Source of the DNA: Clostridia bacterium
GTDB lineage: Bacteria; Bacillota_A; Clostridia; Christensenellales; Borkfalkiaceae
Direction of reading: 5' to 3'
Length of the DNA stretch: 15,550 nt
Assembly (NCBI GenBank): GCA_017504735.1
Contig: JAFVQP010000108.1
Coordinates: 1 to 15,550 of the forward strand
Under the pieces are notes generated by a model. That model ran no database searches. It saw nothing but the letters and a program-made list of their open reading frames with translations, and was not told the DNA's origin. Each line of letters begins with the position of its first letter. Position 1 is the first letter of the stretch. The position numbers and the translations under genes were made by a program. Shown here piece by piece: positions 5,860 through 13,872 of this stretch.

Positions 5860-6681
5860 TCAGCTTTTCAATTCCGTTTTCGAGCTTGCCGCCTCAATGG
5901 CGATATAATCCTTATCAGCGGTAAAATCACGCGGCTCGTTATACTCGCCGCCAAGCGCCTCAATGGCGTACTTCAGCTCTTGAAATTCCACAAAACCGAT
6001 ACTTCTATCCTCAATACGGCGAAGTAAATGCGGCAATGCTCGTTCATCGCCATACGCCGCGAGATAACCAGCGCACAATGCGCTTTGCGCATCCTCAGCC
6101 GCTAAAAATGCCTTTAAAAGCAGGTCGTACACACAATCATCTCTCTCCTTGACACGAGAAAGAATTTCCAACATATACCCCGTCGCAATCCCTTTTTGAT
6201 AGGTTTCAAGCGCCAACCCCTTCACCTCGTCAGCGTGCAAGCGGAAAATATCCGTGACGTCACTGCGAATATCCTCATCCAAGCGATTTTCCGTCAAAAT
6301 TGCAAAATATTTCTCAAAGGCGTGCGCATCGTCACCAATCAAATTGATGGCATACGATACCGTTTGCGTATCCTCGCTTTCCAATAAGGGTAAGAGTATT
6401 TCCGCTTCGCCACGGCTTTCAATTTCCGCACACAAAAATTCAGGCACGGGCACGTCCTCGCGAAGATGCGCAGAAAGCGTTTCCGCAAGCTGTTCATTCG
6501 TCATTTTTGCGTAATATTCCTTGGGGGTGCATTTGATTTTTGCAACGTAGGTATCCCCAAACTTTTTATACAGCTTCGGGATAACGTCTTCCCATTGCTT
6601 TTCGGTGTACTTATTTTTATTTTCTTCCATATATTGGGTTAATTTTTTATCAAAAAGCCCGTCAAAATCAATCAATTTCAT
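5860..6681 (-). CDS. Helical-repeat (HEAT-like) cytoplasmic protein of unknown function
   Basis: I do not recognise a named family. The 273-residue protein is acidic, almost wholly alpha-helical, without signal peptide or membrane segments. After a charged N-terminal part (1-60), residues about 85-245 show short helical units of HEAT type, for example EILLPLLESED (94-104) and GDERALPHLLRRIED (211-225), typical of scaffold or adaptor proteins. The frame extends upstream to 6705, but that ATG has no ribosome binding site. ATG 6681 has GAGG 9 nt upstream and gives an N-terminus MKLIDFDGLF. It overlaps the end of the TPR gene by 14 nt, so the two are probably translated together and may form a complex. 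A terminator follows the stop. Confidence 0.72.
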   Translation of the reverse strand: MKLIDFDGLFDKKLTQYMEENKNKYTEKQWEDVIPKLYKKFGDTYVAKIKCTPKEYYAKMTNEQLAETLSAHLREDVPVPEFLCAEIESRGEAEILLPLLESEDTQTVSYAINLIGDDAHAFEKYFAILTENRLDEDIRSDVTDIFRLHADEVKGLALETYQKGIATGYMLEILSRVKERDDCVYDLLLKAFLAAEDAQSALCAGYLAAYGDERALPHLLRRIEDRSIGFVEFQELKYAIEALGGEYNEPRDFTADKDYIAIEAASSKTELKS

Positions 6682-8383
6682 CCTTCTTTTCCTCTTCTTC
6701 AGCATCTTCGTTTGCGCCAGCCGCCGCCGAAAGCAATTCGCTCACTCTTTCCACGTTTGCGTCAAACGCCGCCGCAATCATTTCAGGGTTATTGCCAAGC
6801 TCCTTCAAGCCAGCCAATAAAAACATCGCGCACGCCAAATCATCCGTACTATCCACCAGATCCAACGCATTGTTGTCCGACAACGCCTTGTATAAGTTTT
6901 CCGCCGCTTGTTGCAGCTTCTCCCCATACAAATCACGGATTACCATAAATTTTGAAGCCACCTTGGCAAACGCTTCGATAAAACGTTTGCGGCGCTTTCT
7001 TCCAAGCGTAATACGAGGCAGGGTCAAACGGCGGTAAATATTACACAGCACCAAGCCCAGCTCCCTCTCCTCGTTTCGTTCAAGCAACATACGCAAGGTT
7101 TCAATCTTCAAAACGTCCGCGACCTCGTAATCGAGCATTACTTCCTCGATAAACTCATCAGCGCACACGTGTACAGCCGTCACCAAGCCCAAATATTGTA
7201 GCTCGTGATCGCTGCCGTCCATCTCGTCAAAACACCACTTAAAATACCCATCGTGCAAGGCAAGCAAACCAAACAACTCCGCATCATCTTTCGGAGCTTT
7301 CCCCATCGTAATAAGGGAATGGCAACGTTTTTCACGCTCTTCCTGCGGTAAATGGTAAAAATAGGTAAGTTCGGGCGCATCGCCCCCTTCCTCTTTATAC
7401 ATGCGCAAGGCAAGCAAATAATATTTTGCAACTTCCGCATCGGGATATATCACGCAAAGGTCGGAAAGTGCCTTAATTGCCTCATGCAATCGGCCGCTCT
7501 TATATGCGGAAACCCCTTTAAAATACAACATTCTACCATCGTAAGGTATCTTTTTATCCAGCTTGCAAAAGGTTTGATAGGCTTCTTCGTGTAAATCGTT
7601 TTCACAACAAACGGTGGCAATTTTATACAAATCATCCTCTTCTTCCGTTTGAATTTCCGTCAAGCGGAGTGCCAACGCCTTACTTTCCTCTTTCCTGCCC
7701 TGTTCTAAATACACAGCGGCAAGCGTGGCGTGCGCGCGAAGGTTGTTCGGTTCGTCCTCTAAAAGCTGTAAGCACACCTTTTCCGCATCCGCAGATTTCC
7801 CTGACAGTAAAAGCGCAACCGCCTGCATTTCCATCGCCTGCGCGTATTGTTTTGAACCCCTTTCTACCTTATCAAACTCCGCAATGGCACGTTCCAAATC
7901 CCCCACCTTTAAGGCTTTCGACCCCAAGTTTACCTCTTGAGAATAATCGGCAAGGCTCGGTGGATAGACAAAGTGGAACTTATCCTTTTTATGCGTTGCA
8001 AACGCCTCGGCAATATCAATTTTCGTTTCCTCGGACAGCATATCGTCCGCATCAATTAACTTGTTATAGTAGTACGCCGATGCGCTTTCCTGCCCCAAGC
8101 TGAGGTAATTGACCGCCAGCCCCTCGTAAACGTCGGGCAAGTCGGCTTCCTCGGCAACGTCCAAGAAACGGAACCACCAATTTAACGCCGTCCCCTGCAA
8201 ATTCATTGCCTCGTAAATATCGGAAAGGCGCACAAAAATATCTCCGTCGCCGCCGTATGCGTTCAACTGCTTGTACGCAATCCGCAGCGCGAATAAAAAA
8301 TCCCCTTCGTTGTAGAATTTGTCCGCAAGCATCGACAAACGCTTGCGGCTAAAATCAATTTTTTGCACCTTATTATCTTTCAT
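6668..8383 (-). CDS. Tetratricopeptide-repeat protein
   Basis: The 571-residue soluble protein is built of helix pairs. TPR-like units can be picked out at about 18-115 (DKFYNEGDFLFALRIAYKQL, then a unit with NYLSLGQESASAYYYNKLID) and 155-245 (GDLERAIAEFDKVERG, LLLSGKSADAEKVCLQLLED, AAVYLEQGRKEESKALALRL). More lie at 283-316 (AYKSGRLHEAIKALSDL). The C-terminal half is less regular and ends in an acidic stretch (EDAEEEEKKDE). TPR proteins mediate protein-protein contacts, and no enzymatic domain is visible. It starts 12 nt after hslO with only a weak ribosome binding site, suggesting coupling to hslO translation. It overlaps the downstream helical-repeat gene by 14 nt. Its partner and task are unknown. 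Confidence 0.85.
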   Translation of the reverse strand: MKDNKVQKIDFSRKRLSMLADKFYNEGDFLFALRIAYKQLNAYGGDGDIFVRLSDIYEAMNLQGTALNWWFRFLDVAEEADLPDVYEGLAVNYLSLGQESASAYYYNKLIDADDMLSEETKIDIAEAFATHKKDKFHFVYPPSLADYSQEVNLGSKALKVGDLERAIAEFDKVERGSKQYAQAMEMQAVALLLSGKSADAEKVCLQLLEDEPNNLRAHATLAAVYLEQGRKEESKALALRLTEIQTEEEDDLYKIATVCCENDLHEEAYQTFCKLDKKIPYDGRMLYFKGVSAYKSGRLHEAIKALSDLCVIYPDAEVAKYYLLALRMYKEEGGDAPELTYFYHLPQEEREKRCHSLITMGKAPKDDAELFGLLALHDGYFKWCFDEMDGSDHELQYLGLVTAVHVCADEFIEEVMLDYEVADVLKIETLRMLLERNEERELGLVLCNIYRRLTLPRITLGRKRRKRFIEAFAKVASKFMVIRDLYGEKLQQAAENLYKALSDNNALDLVDSTDDLACAMFLLAGLKELGNNPEMIAAAFDANVERVSELLSAAAGANEDAEEEEKKDEID

Positions 8384-8395
8384 AAACCAAAGCTG

Positions 8396-9253
8396 TCATT
8401 CTTTCGGAAACAGCAAATCCGCATCCTCGTTTGTAAATTCGTAATCGGTATTGCAGTAATGGCAATGCACCCTTACCGCACCGTCCTCTTCTATAATTTG
8501 CCGCATTTGCGCCTCGCCAAGCGACACCAAAACACGGGTTAAATACCTGCGCGAACAGTTACACTTATACGCCGCCTTGCGTTCCTCAAACACCATTTCA
8601 TCCGTTGTGAAATTTTGCTTCGCGCTTTCTACTACGCCCTGCAATTTTACCGCCTGCAATAGGCCCTCTAAATCGGCGTCTTCCACCTTTTTTAACACAT
8701 CTTCATCCGCAAAAGGAAGGGGCTGTAACGCCACAAGTCCCGCAAAGGTGCATACGCCGTTTTCGTCAAATTCCACCGCCGTTTTGATACGGGTAGGCAA
8801 CTGTTCGCTGATGCGGAAATATTCTTCAAATCCCTCGTCCAAGCCCCCGTTTTCAGGCAAAGCACACGCACCTACGAACGGACGGTTGTACCCGTCGTCG
8901 CGAATGATGGTAATCGCCGCATTTTGCCCAAGACAAACGCGCTCCGCTTCTAAGGTAGCACCGCCTTCCGCATTGGTATTTCCGATAAAACCGCGGATAT
9001 GCAGTTGTTTGTTGCCCGATACGCCGATTTCGCCGCTCGTGCCGTCCCCTTTCAACGAAAGGGAAATTTCACCGCGCTCATTCTTCAAACATGCGCTCAT
9101 AAACGTCATCAAGGAAAGCGCTTTGCCAAACACGTACGCCGACGCCGCCGATAAGCGGTGTAAACGCGCCCCCGTTTGCACCATTTCCGTCGTATTTGCA
9201 ACCGTCAAAGACACTTGACCATCGTATATTAAGGTGCGAACCAAATTTTTCAT
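8396..9253 (-). CDS. hslO: Redox-regulated molecular chaperone Hsp33
   Basis: Hsp33 is a cytoplasmic holdase. Oxidation makes its C-terminal cysteines form disulfides, release zinc and open the chaperone. The protein shows the N-terminal domain typical of the family (VRTLIYDGQVSLTVANTTEMV, RLHRLSAASAYVFGKAL, LKGDGTSGEIGV). Its C-terminal redox switch has Cys231 and Cys233 in CxC and Cys264 and Cys267 in CxxC, all four zinc ligands present. The reading frame could start at 9280, but the ATG at 9253 has GAGG 5 nt upstream and matches the family N-terminus. That gives 285 residues, a usual length. It starts 2 nt after the SAM methyltransferase gene ends, on the same strand, and is followed after 12 nt by the TPR gene. 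Confidence 0.97.
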   Translation of the reverse strand: MKNLVRTLIYDGQVSLTVANTTEMVQTGARLHRLSAASAYVFGKALSLMTFMSACLKNERGEISLSLKGDGTSGEIGVSGNKQLHIRGFIGNTNAEGGATLEAERVCLGQNAAITIIRDDGYNRPFVGACALPENGGLDEGFEEYFRISEQLPTRIKTAVEFDENGVCTFAGLVALQPLPFADEDVLKKVEDADLEGLLQAVKLQGVVESAKQNFTTDEMVFEERKAAYKCNCSRRYLTRVLVSLGEAQMRQIIEEDGAVRVHCHYCNTDYEFTNEDADLLFPKE

Positions 9254-9255
9254 AC

Positions 9256-9990
9256 TCACCTCTTTTGCGCCAAAAAGCAAATTCTGTCACTCGTCGTCTT
9301 ATCCGTGCCCAAATATCCTTCCACCTCAAGCACGGTAAAGCCGTTTTGTTCTAATGCGGCAATCATTTCCTCTTCCGTATAGGCGTATTGACGATGTGTT
9401 TCGTCCAAGCGCTGATACGAACCGTCCGCATTTTTTGTAAACAAAGTCACCTCCATCGTCACCCCGTCCTCTTCAGGCCGGTTAAAGCTGAGATAGGTGA
9501 TTTCCTCGCGATCGTCCACCGAAACAGTATTTGCAACTTTTTTCTCAATTTTCCCCTTCGAGCTGATATCAAACAGGAAAATCCCCCCTTTTTTCAACGC
9601 GCCTCGCACGTTTTTAAAGGCTGCATTCAATTTTCCTTTAGGGATATAATTCATACAATCGTTGATTGCGGTCACGAAATCGTAGCGTGCGGGCAATTTC
9701 ATTTTCGTGATATCCCCTAAGATATACTCACCTCGCGCACCCTGTTTCATCGCCGTTTCCTGCGCAAAATCTAACATTTCTGCAGAAATATCCATCCCTG
9801 TCATCGTATAGCCGTGCTTTTGAAAAGCGCGCGTAAACCAACCGCCGCCGCACCCCACGTCCAAGCCCATACTTAAAGGATAGTGTGAAAGCTTTAAAAT
9901 TAAATACTGCGACCAATTTTCATAGCCGCAGTCATCATTGAGATATTCAAACCATTTTGCGAGGTGGCTGTACGCCGATTTCTTTTCCAT
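9256..9990 (-). CDS. Class I SAM-dependent methyltransferase
   Basis: The 244-residue protein has the Rossmann-type methyltransferase fold. Motif I LDVGCGGGW lies at 43-51 (SAM binding), the acidic end of strand 2 is Asp67 in GMDIS, a motif II-like GDI is at 92-94, and DFVTAINDCMNYI (104-116) is the motif IV strand. The rest is typical of small-molecule methyltransferases of the Methyltransf_25/UbiE-like group. The substrate cannot be told. ATG 10002 is in frame but has no ribosome binding site. ATG 9990 has GGGG 6 nt upstream and is preferred. The gene heads the tight run methyltransferase-hslO-TPR-helical repeat. A hairpin separates it from the membrane-protein gene upstream. Confidence 0.88.
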   Translation of the reverse strand: MEKKSAYSHLAKWFEYLNDDCGYENWSQYLILKLSHYPLSMGLDVGCGGGWFTRAFQKHGYTMTGMDISAEMLDFAQETAMKQGARGEYILGDITKMKLPARYDFVTAINDCMNYIPKGKLNAAFKNVRGALKKGGIFLFDISSKGKIEKKVANTVSVDDREEITYLSFNRPEEDGVTMEVTLFTKNADGSYQRLDETHRQYAYTEEEMIAALEQNGFTVLEVEGYLGTDKTTSDRICFLAQKR

Positions 9991-10010
9991 GGCAATCCCC
10001 ATTATGACGC

Positions 10011-10040
10011 ATAAAGCGAGGGCTTTCGCCCTCTGCTTTA
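10011..10040 (-). terminator. Hairpin at the end of the DUF624-like gene
   Basis: AAAGC-GAGGGC (10013-10023) pairs with GCCCTC-T-GCTTT (10028-10039) around the loop TTTC with one bulge. The hairpin overlaps the stop codon of the membrane-protein gene. On the minus strand only GCTTTAT follows, so it may allow partial read-through into the methyltransferase operon, for which no clear promoter of its own is seen. Confidence 0.6.
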
Positions 10041-11348
10041 TTCTTCGTCTTTATTTTCATTTAAAATTCTCGGAGGTTTCTTGGCACGTTTTTTCTTGCC
10101 CTTCATATCCTCTTCTTGTAAAGCACGTTCACGTTCATCAAACTGCTTATTGTATTCCACGTAACGCAAATCGTTTTTATGTTCTTCCGCATACGCTTCC
10201 GTATCTTCCGCAATATTTTGCTTACTTTCACGCAATTTTTGAAGGTCTTCACGCGTAAACGATTGCGGCAATTCATATACCTGTAAGGAGTCGTCAATCG
10301 GCTTAATCGGTTTTGCAACCAAACGAGATCTACCGTGCGCCAAAATCATACGCTGATACTCGATCGACGCCGCACTGTCGTTGCCCGTAAGCTGAGAGGA
10401 GCCGTCGCGGTTGTAAATACCTCTGCCAACCTTCGCGCCTTCTATCTTGGGGTTGATGTATTTGTCGAATACCCACTGTGCAAAATCCAACCAAACGAGA
10501 AGCGCGTACGCAATCCCGAAAAGCACCAAAATCACCACCGCAAAGGTAATCAACATCGTTCCGCCGAGGATAAACAGCAAGAAGGGTATAAACGCCAACA
10601 CGCCGAAGAACACCGTTTGCGGCAACGTACCGATGGTCATGAGGAAAGAATTCTTCATCATCGTAAAGAAGGTCATCTTGTAGTTTACGCCAAGCGCAAT
10701 CATCCAAAGGGACATCATAGCGGCAACGCTCATAAACAAATAGCTTGCGCCCTGGGAAACACGCAACCACGTCACCTGTCCGCCCTCTACAAGGCCCTGC
10801 GCAATCGTCATATTAGAAATGTTAATCAACGTTTGACAGAAGGAGAAGATAACACAAAAGAACAGCGCCGTTTGCAACGCGTTTTTGTAGTTAAGCTTTA
10901 CCCCACGCCAAAAATCGTTGGTAACAAAGATACCTTCCGTCCATACCATATTACGGATAACGTACATACCGCCAGCCAAACCAACCGCCGCCACAATCGA
11001 GGTCAACGATACCAAAAGATAGGTGGTCATACCGTTACGCAAAGTAAGGCTTTCGGACATACCTTGTACGCTAGGCGCCGCAGGATATCCAACCCCAAGG
11101 TTTGCACCAAAGGGATAAAGAATCCCGTTGTTTTCCGAAAGTAAGAAGCTCATCACTACTACCACCAAAAGGGGCACGCAGAAGAGTAAGGTCAAAAGGT
11201 TGACCTTTACCAACTTCCAAAAATTCCCCTTGAAGATATCCCAAAATAATTGCCAACGGTTCGTGGGCAACGTACTTCTTGCATATTCTTCACTTCTTTC
11301 TTTGCCTTCCAGCATTCGGGTGATTAACCCTTTCTTTTGTTGTGCCAT
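10038..11348 (-). CDS. DUF624/YesL-like multi-pass membrane protein
   Basis: The 436-residue protein has a cytoplasmic start with RWQLFWDIFKGNFWKLVKVN (31-50), the kind of entry found in the DUF624 (YesL) family, and then about six membrane segments near 48-70, 108-131, 158-178, 201-222, 241-262 and 264-288. WLDFAQWVF (286-294) leads into a hydrophilic, highly charged C-terminal tail of about 135 residues (300-436), ending in a Lys/Arg-rich stretch. YesL-like proteins often sit beside carbohydrate-transport genes and have no proven activity. The long charged tail makes this one larger than the usual family size of about 200 residues. GGAG 7 nt before the ATG supports the start. It is transcribed divergently from the lysine operon and seems to be a single-gene unit or the head of the operon below. 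The family call rests on the N-terminal pattern and topology. Confidence 0.68.
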   Translation of the reverse strand: MAQQKKGLITRMLEGKERSEEYARSTLPTNRWQLFWDIFKGNFWKLVKVNLLTLLFCVPLLVVVVMSFLLSENNGILYPFGANLGVGYPAAPSVQGMSESLTLRNGMTTYLLVSLTSIVAAVGLAGGMYVIRNMVWTEGIFVTNDFWRGVKLNYKNALQTALFFCVIFSFCQTLINISNMTIAQGLVEGGQVTWLRVSQGASYLFMSVAAMMSLWMIALGVNYKMTFFTMMKNSFLMTIGTLPQTVFFGVLAFIPFLLFILGGTMLITFAVVILVLFGIAYALLVWLDFAQWVFDKYINPKIEGAKVGRGIYNRDGSSQLTGNDSAASIEYQRMILAHGRSRLVAKPIKPIDDSLQVYELPQSFTREDLQKLRESKQNIAEDTEAYAEEHKNDLRYVEYNKQFDERERALQEEDMKGKKKRAKKPPRILNENKDEE

Positions 11349-11571
11349 TTAACTACTCCAATTTCTTGCTATTGTCTGATTACTCGTTTTAATATACCCA
11401 GCTTTTCGCTTTATAAAACGAAAAACGCACATTTTCGCGCGTGCGAGGATAATTCTTATCTATTTTACTACAAATTTGTGATTATTTCAAGGAATTTGCT
11501 TGAAATTTTGAAATTATTTCTATAAATATTTCATTTATCCGCCATTCCACGTGAAAATCAACGAAAAATCT
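11349..11571. other. Divergent intergenic region between the DUF624-like gene and the lysine operon
   Basis: No gene is seen. The stretch is AT-rich. For the minus-strand gene I find a ribosome binding site and only a poor -10 candidate (TATATT at 11392-11397 on the minus strand). A perfect 8-bp inverted repeat ATTTCAAG (11484-11491) / CTTGAAAT (11499-11506) with a 7-nt loop lies in the middle, followed by further GAAAT/ATTTC motifs. A GATAA-TTC-TTATC repeat lies near 11450. These could be operator sites. Confidence 0.4.
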
Positions 11572-11600
11572 TTGACATTTCGCATTGGATATGCTAAAAT
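11572..11600 (+). promoter_or_regulatory. Sigma-A promoter of the lysine riboswitch-asd-dapA-dapB operon
   Basis: TTGACA (11572-11577), a 17-nt spacer and TAAAAT (11595-11600), with TG one base before the -10 box (extended -10). Predicted start about 11607, a few bases before the first conserved bases of the riboswitch. Confidence 0.9.
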
Positions 11601-11606
11601 ACTACT

Positions 11607-11850
11607 GTTAATAGAGGAGCGGATGAACATAAGTACCCTATTGCGAGAAAGCGCAGGCAGTTTTCGTTGAGCATAGCGGGAAAGGGTATCGCCGCCGAAG
11701 CATAGGCTTGCCTAACTTATGCTGGGCGCATGGGAGAACACCTGTGCGACTGTCACCGTCCGTGATGTGCTATTTGGTGTACAATTTTAGTTTGCGTTTT
11801 TACACTAAATCACTCATTCTAGACGGGGACCGCCGTCTTTTATTTTTTAT
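11607..11850 (+). promoter_or_regulatory. Lysine riboswitch (L box) with terminator expression platform
   Basis: The 5' leader of the asd operon keeps the landmark segments of the lysine aptamer. They are AGAGG-AGC (11613-11620), AAGTA (11631-11635), GGGAAAGGG (11678-11686), ATCGCCGCCGAAGCATA (11688-11704), the TATGCTGGGC arm and the closing ACTGTCA (11749-11755). AATAG (11610-11614) and CTATT (11770-11774) can close the P1 stem. Downstream is an intrinsic terminator (11821-11838 plus T-run). GTCACCGTC (11752-11760) is complementary at 8 of 9 positions to GACGGGGAC (11822-11830), so it can form an antiterminator that breaks both aptamer and terminator. Lysine binding should therefore favour termination and switch off asd-dapA-dapB. 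Confidence 0.96.
11821..11848 (+). terminator. Riboswitch-controlled intrinsic terminator
   Basis: AGACGG (11821-11826), loop GGACCG and CCGTCT (11833-11838) form a perfect 6-bp stem, followed by TTTATTTTTT. It ends transcription before asd when lysine is bound, and its left arm is shared with the antiterminator described under the riboswitch. Confidence 0.93.
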
Positions 11851-11880
11851 GTAAATCTTGACTGAAAAGGAGTACGAATT

Positions 11881-12960
11881 ATGAAACAGTACAAGGTAGG
11901 CGTCATCGGCGCGACCGGCATGGTCGGCCAACGCTTTTTAACGTTGCTTGCAAATCACCCTTGGTTTAACGTCACCGTTCTTGCCGCATCCGCGCGTTCG
12001 GCAGGCAAAACCTATCCGGATGCCGTAGGCAACAAATGGGCATTCCCTACCCCTATCCCTGAAAAATACACCAACCTCGTCGTGATGGACGCCGAGGCGG
12101 ATATGGATAAAATTGCGGAAATGGTTGATTTTGTTTTCTGCGCTGTCAATATGGACAAGGCAAAAATCCGCGCGTTGGAAGAAGCGTATGCAAAAAAGGA
12201 AATCCCCGTGGTTTCCAACAACTCCGCGCACCGCTTTACCCCCGACGTACCTATGGTTATCCCCGAAATCAACGACAACCATCTTGAGGTAATCCCTTCC
12301 CAAAGGGCGCGTCTTGGCACCAAGCGTGGTTTTATCGCGGTAAAGTCCAACTGCTCCCTGCAATCGTACGTCCCCCTCTTGCACCCCTTGAAAAAGTATG
12401 GCATCCAAGAGGCTGTCGTTTGTACATACCAAGCCATTTCCGGGGCAGGCAAAACCTTCGAAACGATGCCTGAAATCTTGGACAACGTTATCCCCTATAT
12501 CGGCGGTGAAGAGGAAAAGAGTGAGAAAGAACCTCTTAAAATTTGGGGTAATTTGAAAGATGGTGAAATTATTTCCGCAAACGGTCCTGCCATCACGGCG
12601 CAATGCTTCCGCGTACCCGTTTCCGACGGGCACACCGCGGCAGTATTTGTAAAATTCACCAACAAACCCACCAAAGAAGAAATTTTGTCGGCATGGGATA
12701 CGTTTAAAGGCGCTCCTCAGGAGCTCAATCTCCCCTCTGCCCCTCAACAATTCTTAAAATATTTTGAAGAAGACAACCGTCCTCAAGCAAAGCTTGACCG
12801 CATGGAAGGAAACGGTATGTCCGTAACAGCAGGACGTCTTCGCGAAGACAGCGTTTACGATTATAAATTTGTAGGGCTTTCCCACAACACCCTTCGCGGT
12901 GCGGCAGGCGGCGCCGTATTACTTGCAGAATTGTTGGCGGCAAAAGGTTATTTCGACTAA
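11881..12960 (+). CDS. asd: Aspartate-semialdehyde dehydrogenase (archaeal/fungal-type)
   Basis: The enzyme reduces L-aspartyl-4-phosphate to aspartate-4-semialdehyde with NADPH, the entry step to lysine, threonine and methionine. The 359-residue protein has the Rossmann nucleotide loop GATGMVGQRF (10-19), catalytic Cys158 in KSNCSLQS, YQAISGAGK (183-191) and the catalytic His251 in RVPVSDGHTA. The segment ETMPEILDNVIPYIGGEEEK, and the closing GLSHNTLRGAAGGAVLLAEL, point to the archaeal/fungal-like branch rather than the E. coli-like one. Such enzymes are also common in Clostridia. AAGGAG lies 8 nt before the ATG. The gene is first in the lysine-riboswitch operon. dapA follows after 21 nt. 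The aspartokinase that supplies its substrate is not in the window. Confidence 0.96.
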   Translation: MKQYKVGVIGATGMVGQRFLTLLANHPWFNVTVLAASARSAGKTYPDAVGNKWAFPTPIPEKYTNLVVMDAEADMDKIAEMVDFVFCAVNMDKAKIRALEEAYAKKEIPVVSNNSAHRFTPDVPMVIPEINDNHLEVIPSQRARLGTKRGFIAVKSNCSLQSYVPLLHPLKKYGIQEAVVCTYQAISGAGKTFETMPEILDNVIPYIGGEEEKSEKEPLKIWGNLKDGEIISANGPAITAQCFRVPVSDGHTAAVFVKFTNKPTKEEILSAWDTFKGAPQELNLPSAPQQFLKYFEEDNRPQAKLDRMEGNGMSVTAGRLREDSVYDYKFVGLSHNTLRGAAGGAVLLAELLAAKGYFD

Positions 12961-12981
12961 AAAGGAGCATAGGATAAAGAT

Positions 12982-13872
12982 ATGAAAGGATTTTTCTACG
13001 GAAGTGCAACAGCACTCATTACCCCCTTCACAGAAACAGGCGTAAATTTTGACGTCCTTGGACAATTAATCGAACATCAAATTGCAGGCGGCACCAATGC
13101 CTTGGTTATCCTTGGCACCACGGGCGAACCTTCCACCATGACCGAGGAAGAAAAACTCGCCGTAATGGAATATTCCGTGAAAGCGGTAAACGGCCGCGCA
13201 AAGGTTATTTTCGGTTGCGGAAGCAATGATACCGCTAAAGCGGTAAAAGCGGCAAAAACAGCCGAGGCTTTGGGCGCAGACGGCTTGCTTGCCGTTACCC
13301 CCTACTACAACAAATGCACGCAAAACGGTTTGATTGCTTATTATAAGGCGATTTGCGAAGCCGTTTCCATCCCCATTATCGCATACAACGTTCCTGGTAG
13401 AACGGGCGTGGAAATTCAGCCTGCTACCATGGCAAAAATCGCAGAAATCCCCAACATTGCAGGGATTAAAGATGCGGGCGGCAACATGAGTAAGACCATG
13501 GAAACATTCCGCCTTATCCGTGAAAAATGCGACGTATATTCGGGTGAAGATGCGCTTAACCTTCCCATCCTTGCATGCGGAGGCGCAGGCGTTATTTCCG
13601 TACTCTCTAACGTCGTACCCAAGGAAGTAAAAACTCTTTGCGACCTTGTCCTTGCAGGAAAAATGTCCGAGGCAATCGCCCTCAACGATAAACTTTTACC
13701 CGTTGCAAACGCTTGCTTTGTAGAGGTAAATCCCATCCCTGTAAAAGAAGCGATGAATATCCTCGGCTTTAACGCAGGCGCACCTCGCGCACCCTTGACG
13801 GTGATTGAGGACGCAAATCGCGAAAAATTGTTGAATGCAATGAAAAATTTTGGTTTGGAGTGTAAAGCATAA
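12982..13872 (+). CDS. dapA: 4-hydroxy-tetrahydrodipicolinate synthase
   Basis: DapA condenses pyruvate with aspartate-4-semialdehyde, the committed step of the diaminopimelate/lysine pathway. The 296-residue TIM-barrel protein keeps the active-site set at a constant +2 offset from E. coli: Thr46 in GTTGE, Tyr109 in TPYYN, Tyr135 in AYNVPGRTG, Arg140, and the Schiff-base Lys163 in GIKDAGG. The length matches the family. AGGA 7 nt before the ATG serves as ribosome binding site. A second GGAG lies further upstream, next to the asd stop. Its stop overlaps the dapB start by one base. In a spore former its product also feeds dipicolinate synthesis, although the dipicolinate synthase genes are not here. 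Confidence 0.98.
   Translation: MKGFFYGSATALITPFTETGVNFDVLGQLIEHQIAGGTNALVILGTTGEPSTMTEEEKLAVMEYSVKAVNGRAKVIFGCGSNDTAKAVKAAKTAEALGADGLLAVTPYYNKCTQNGLIAYYKAICEAVSIPIIAYNVPGRTGVEIQPATMAKIAEIPNIAGIKDAGGNMSKTMETFRLIREKCDVYSGEDALNLPILACGGAGVISVLSNVVPKEVKTLCDLVLAGKMSEAIALNDKLLPVANACFVEVNPIPVKEAMNILGFNAGAPRAPLTVIEDANREKLLNAMKNFGLECKA

Noticed and set aside
11938..12750. Minus-strand frame of 270 codons opposite asd
   Set aside because: The opposite strand encodes a full asd with all catalytic residues. This frame has no start signal and an unlikely composition.
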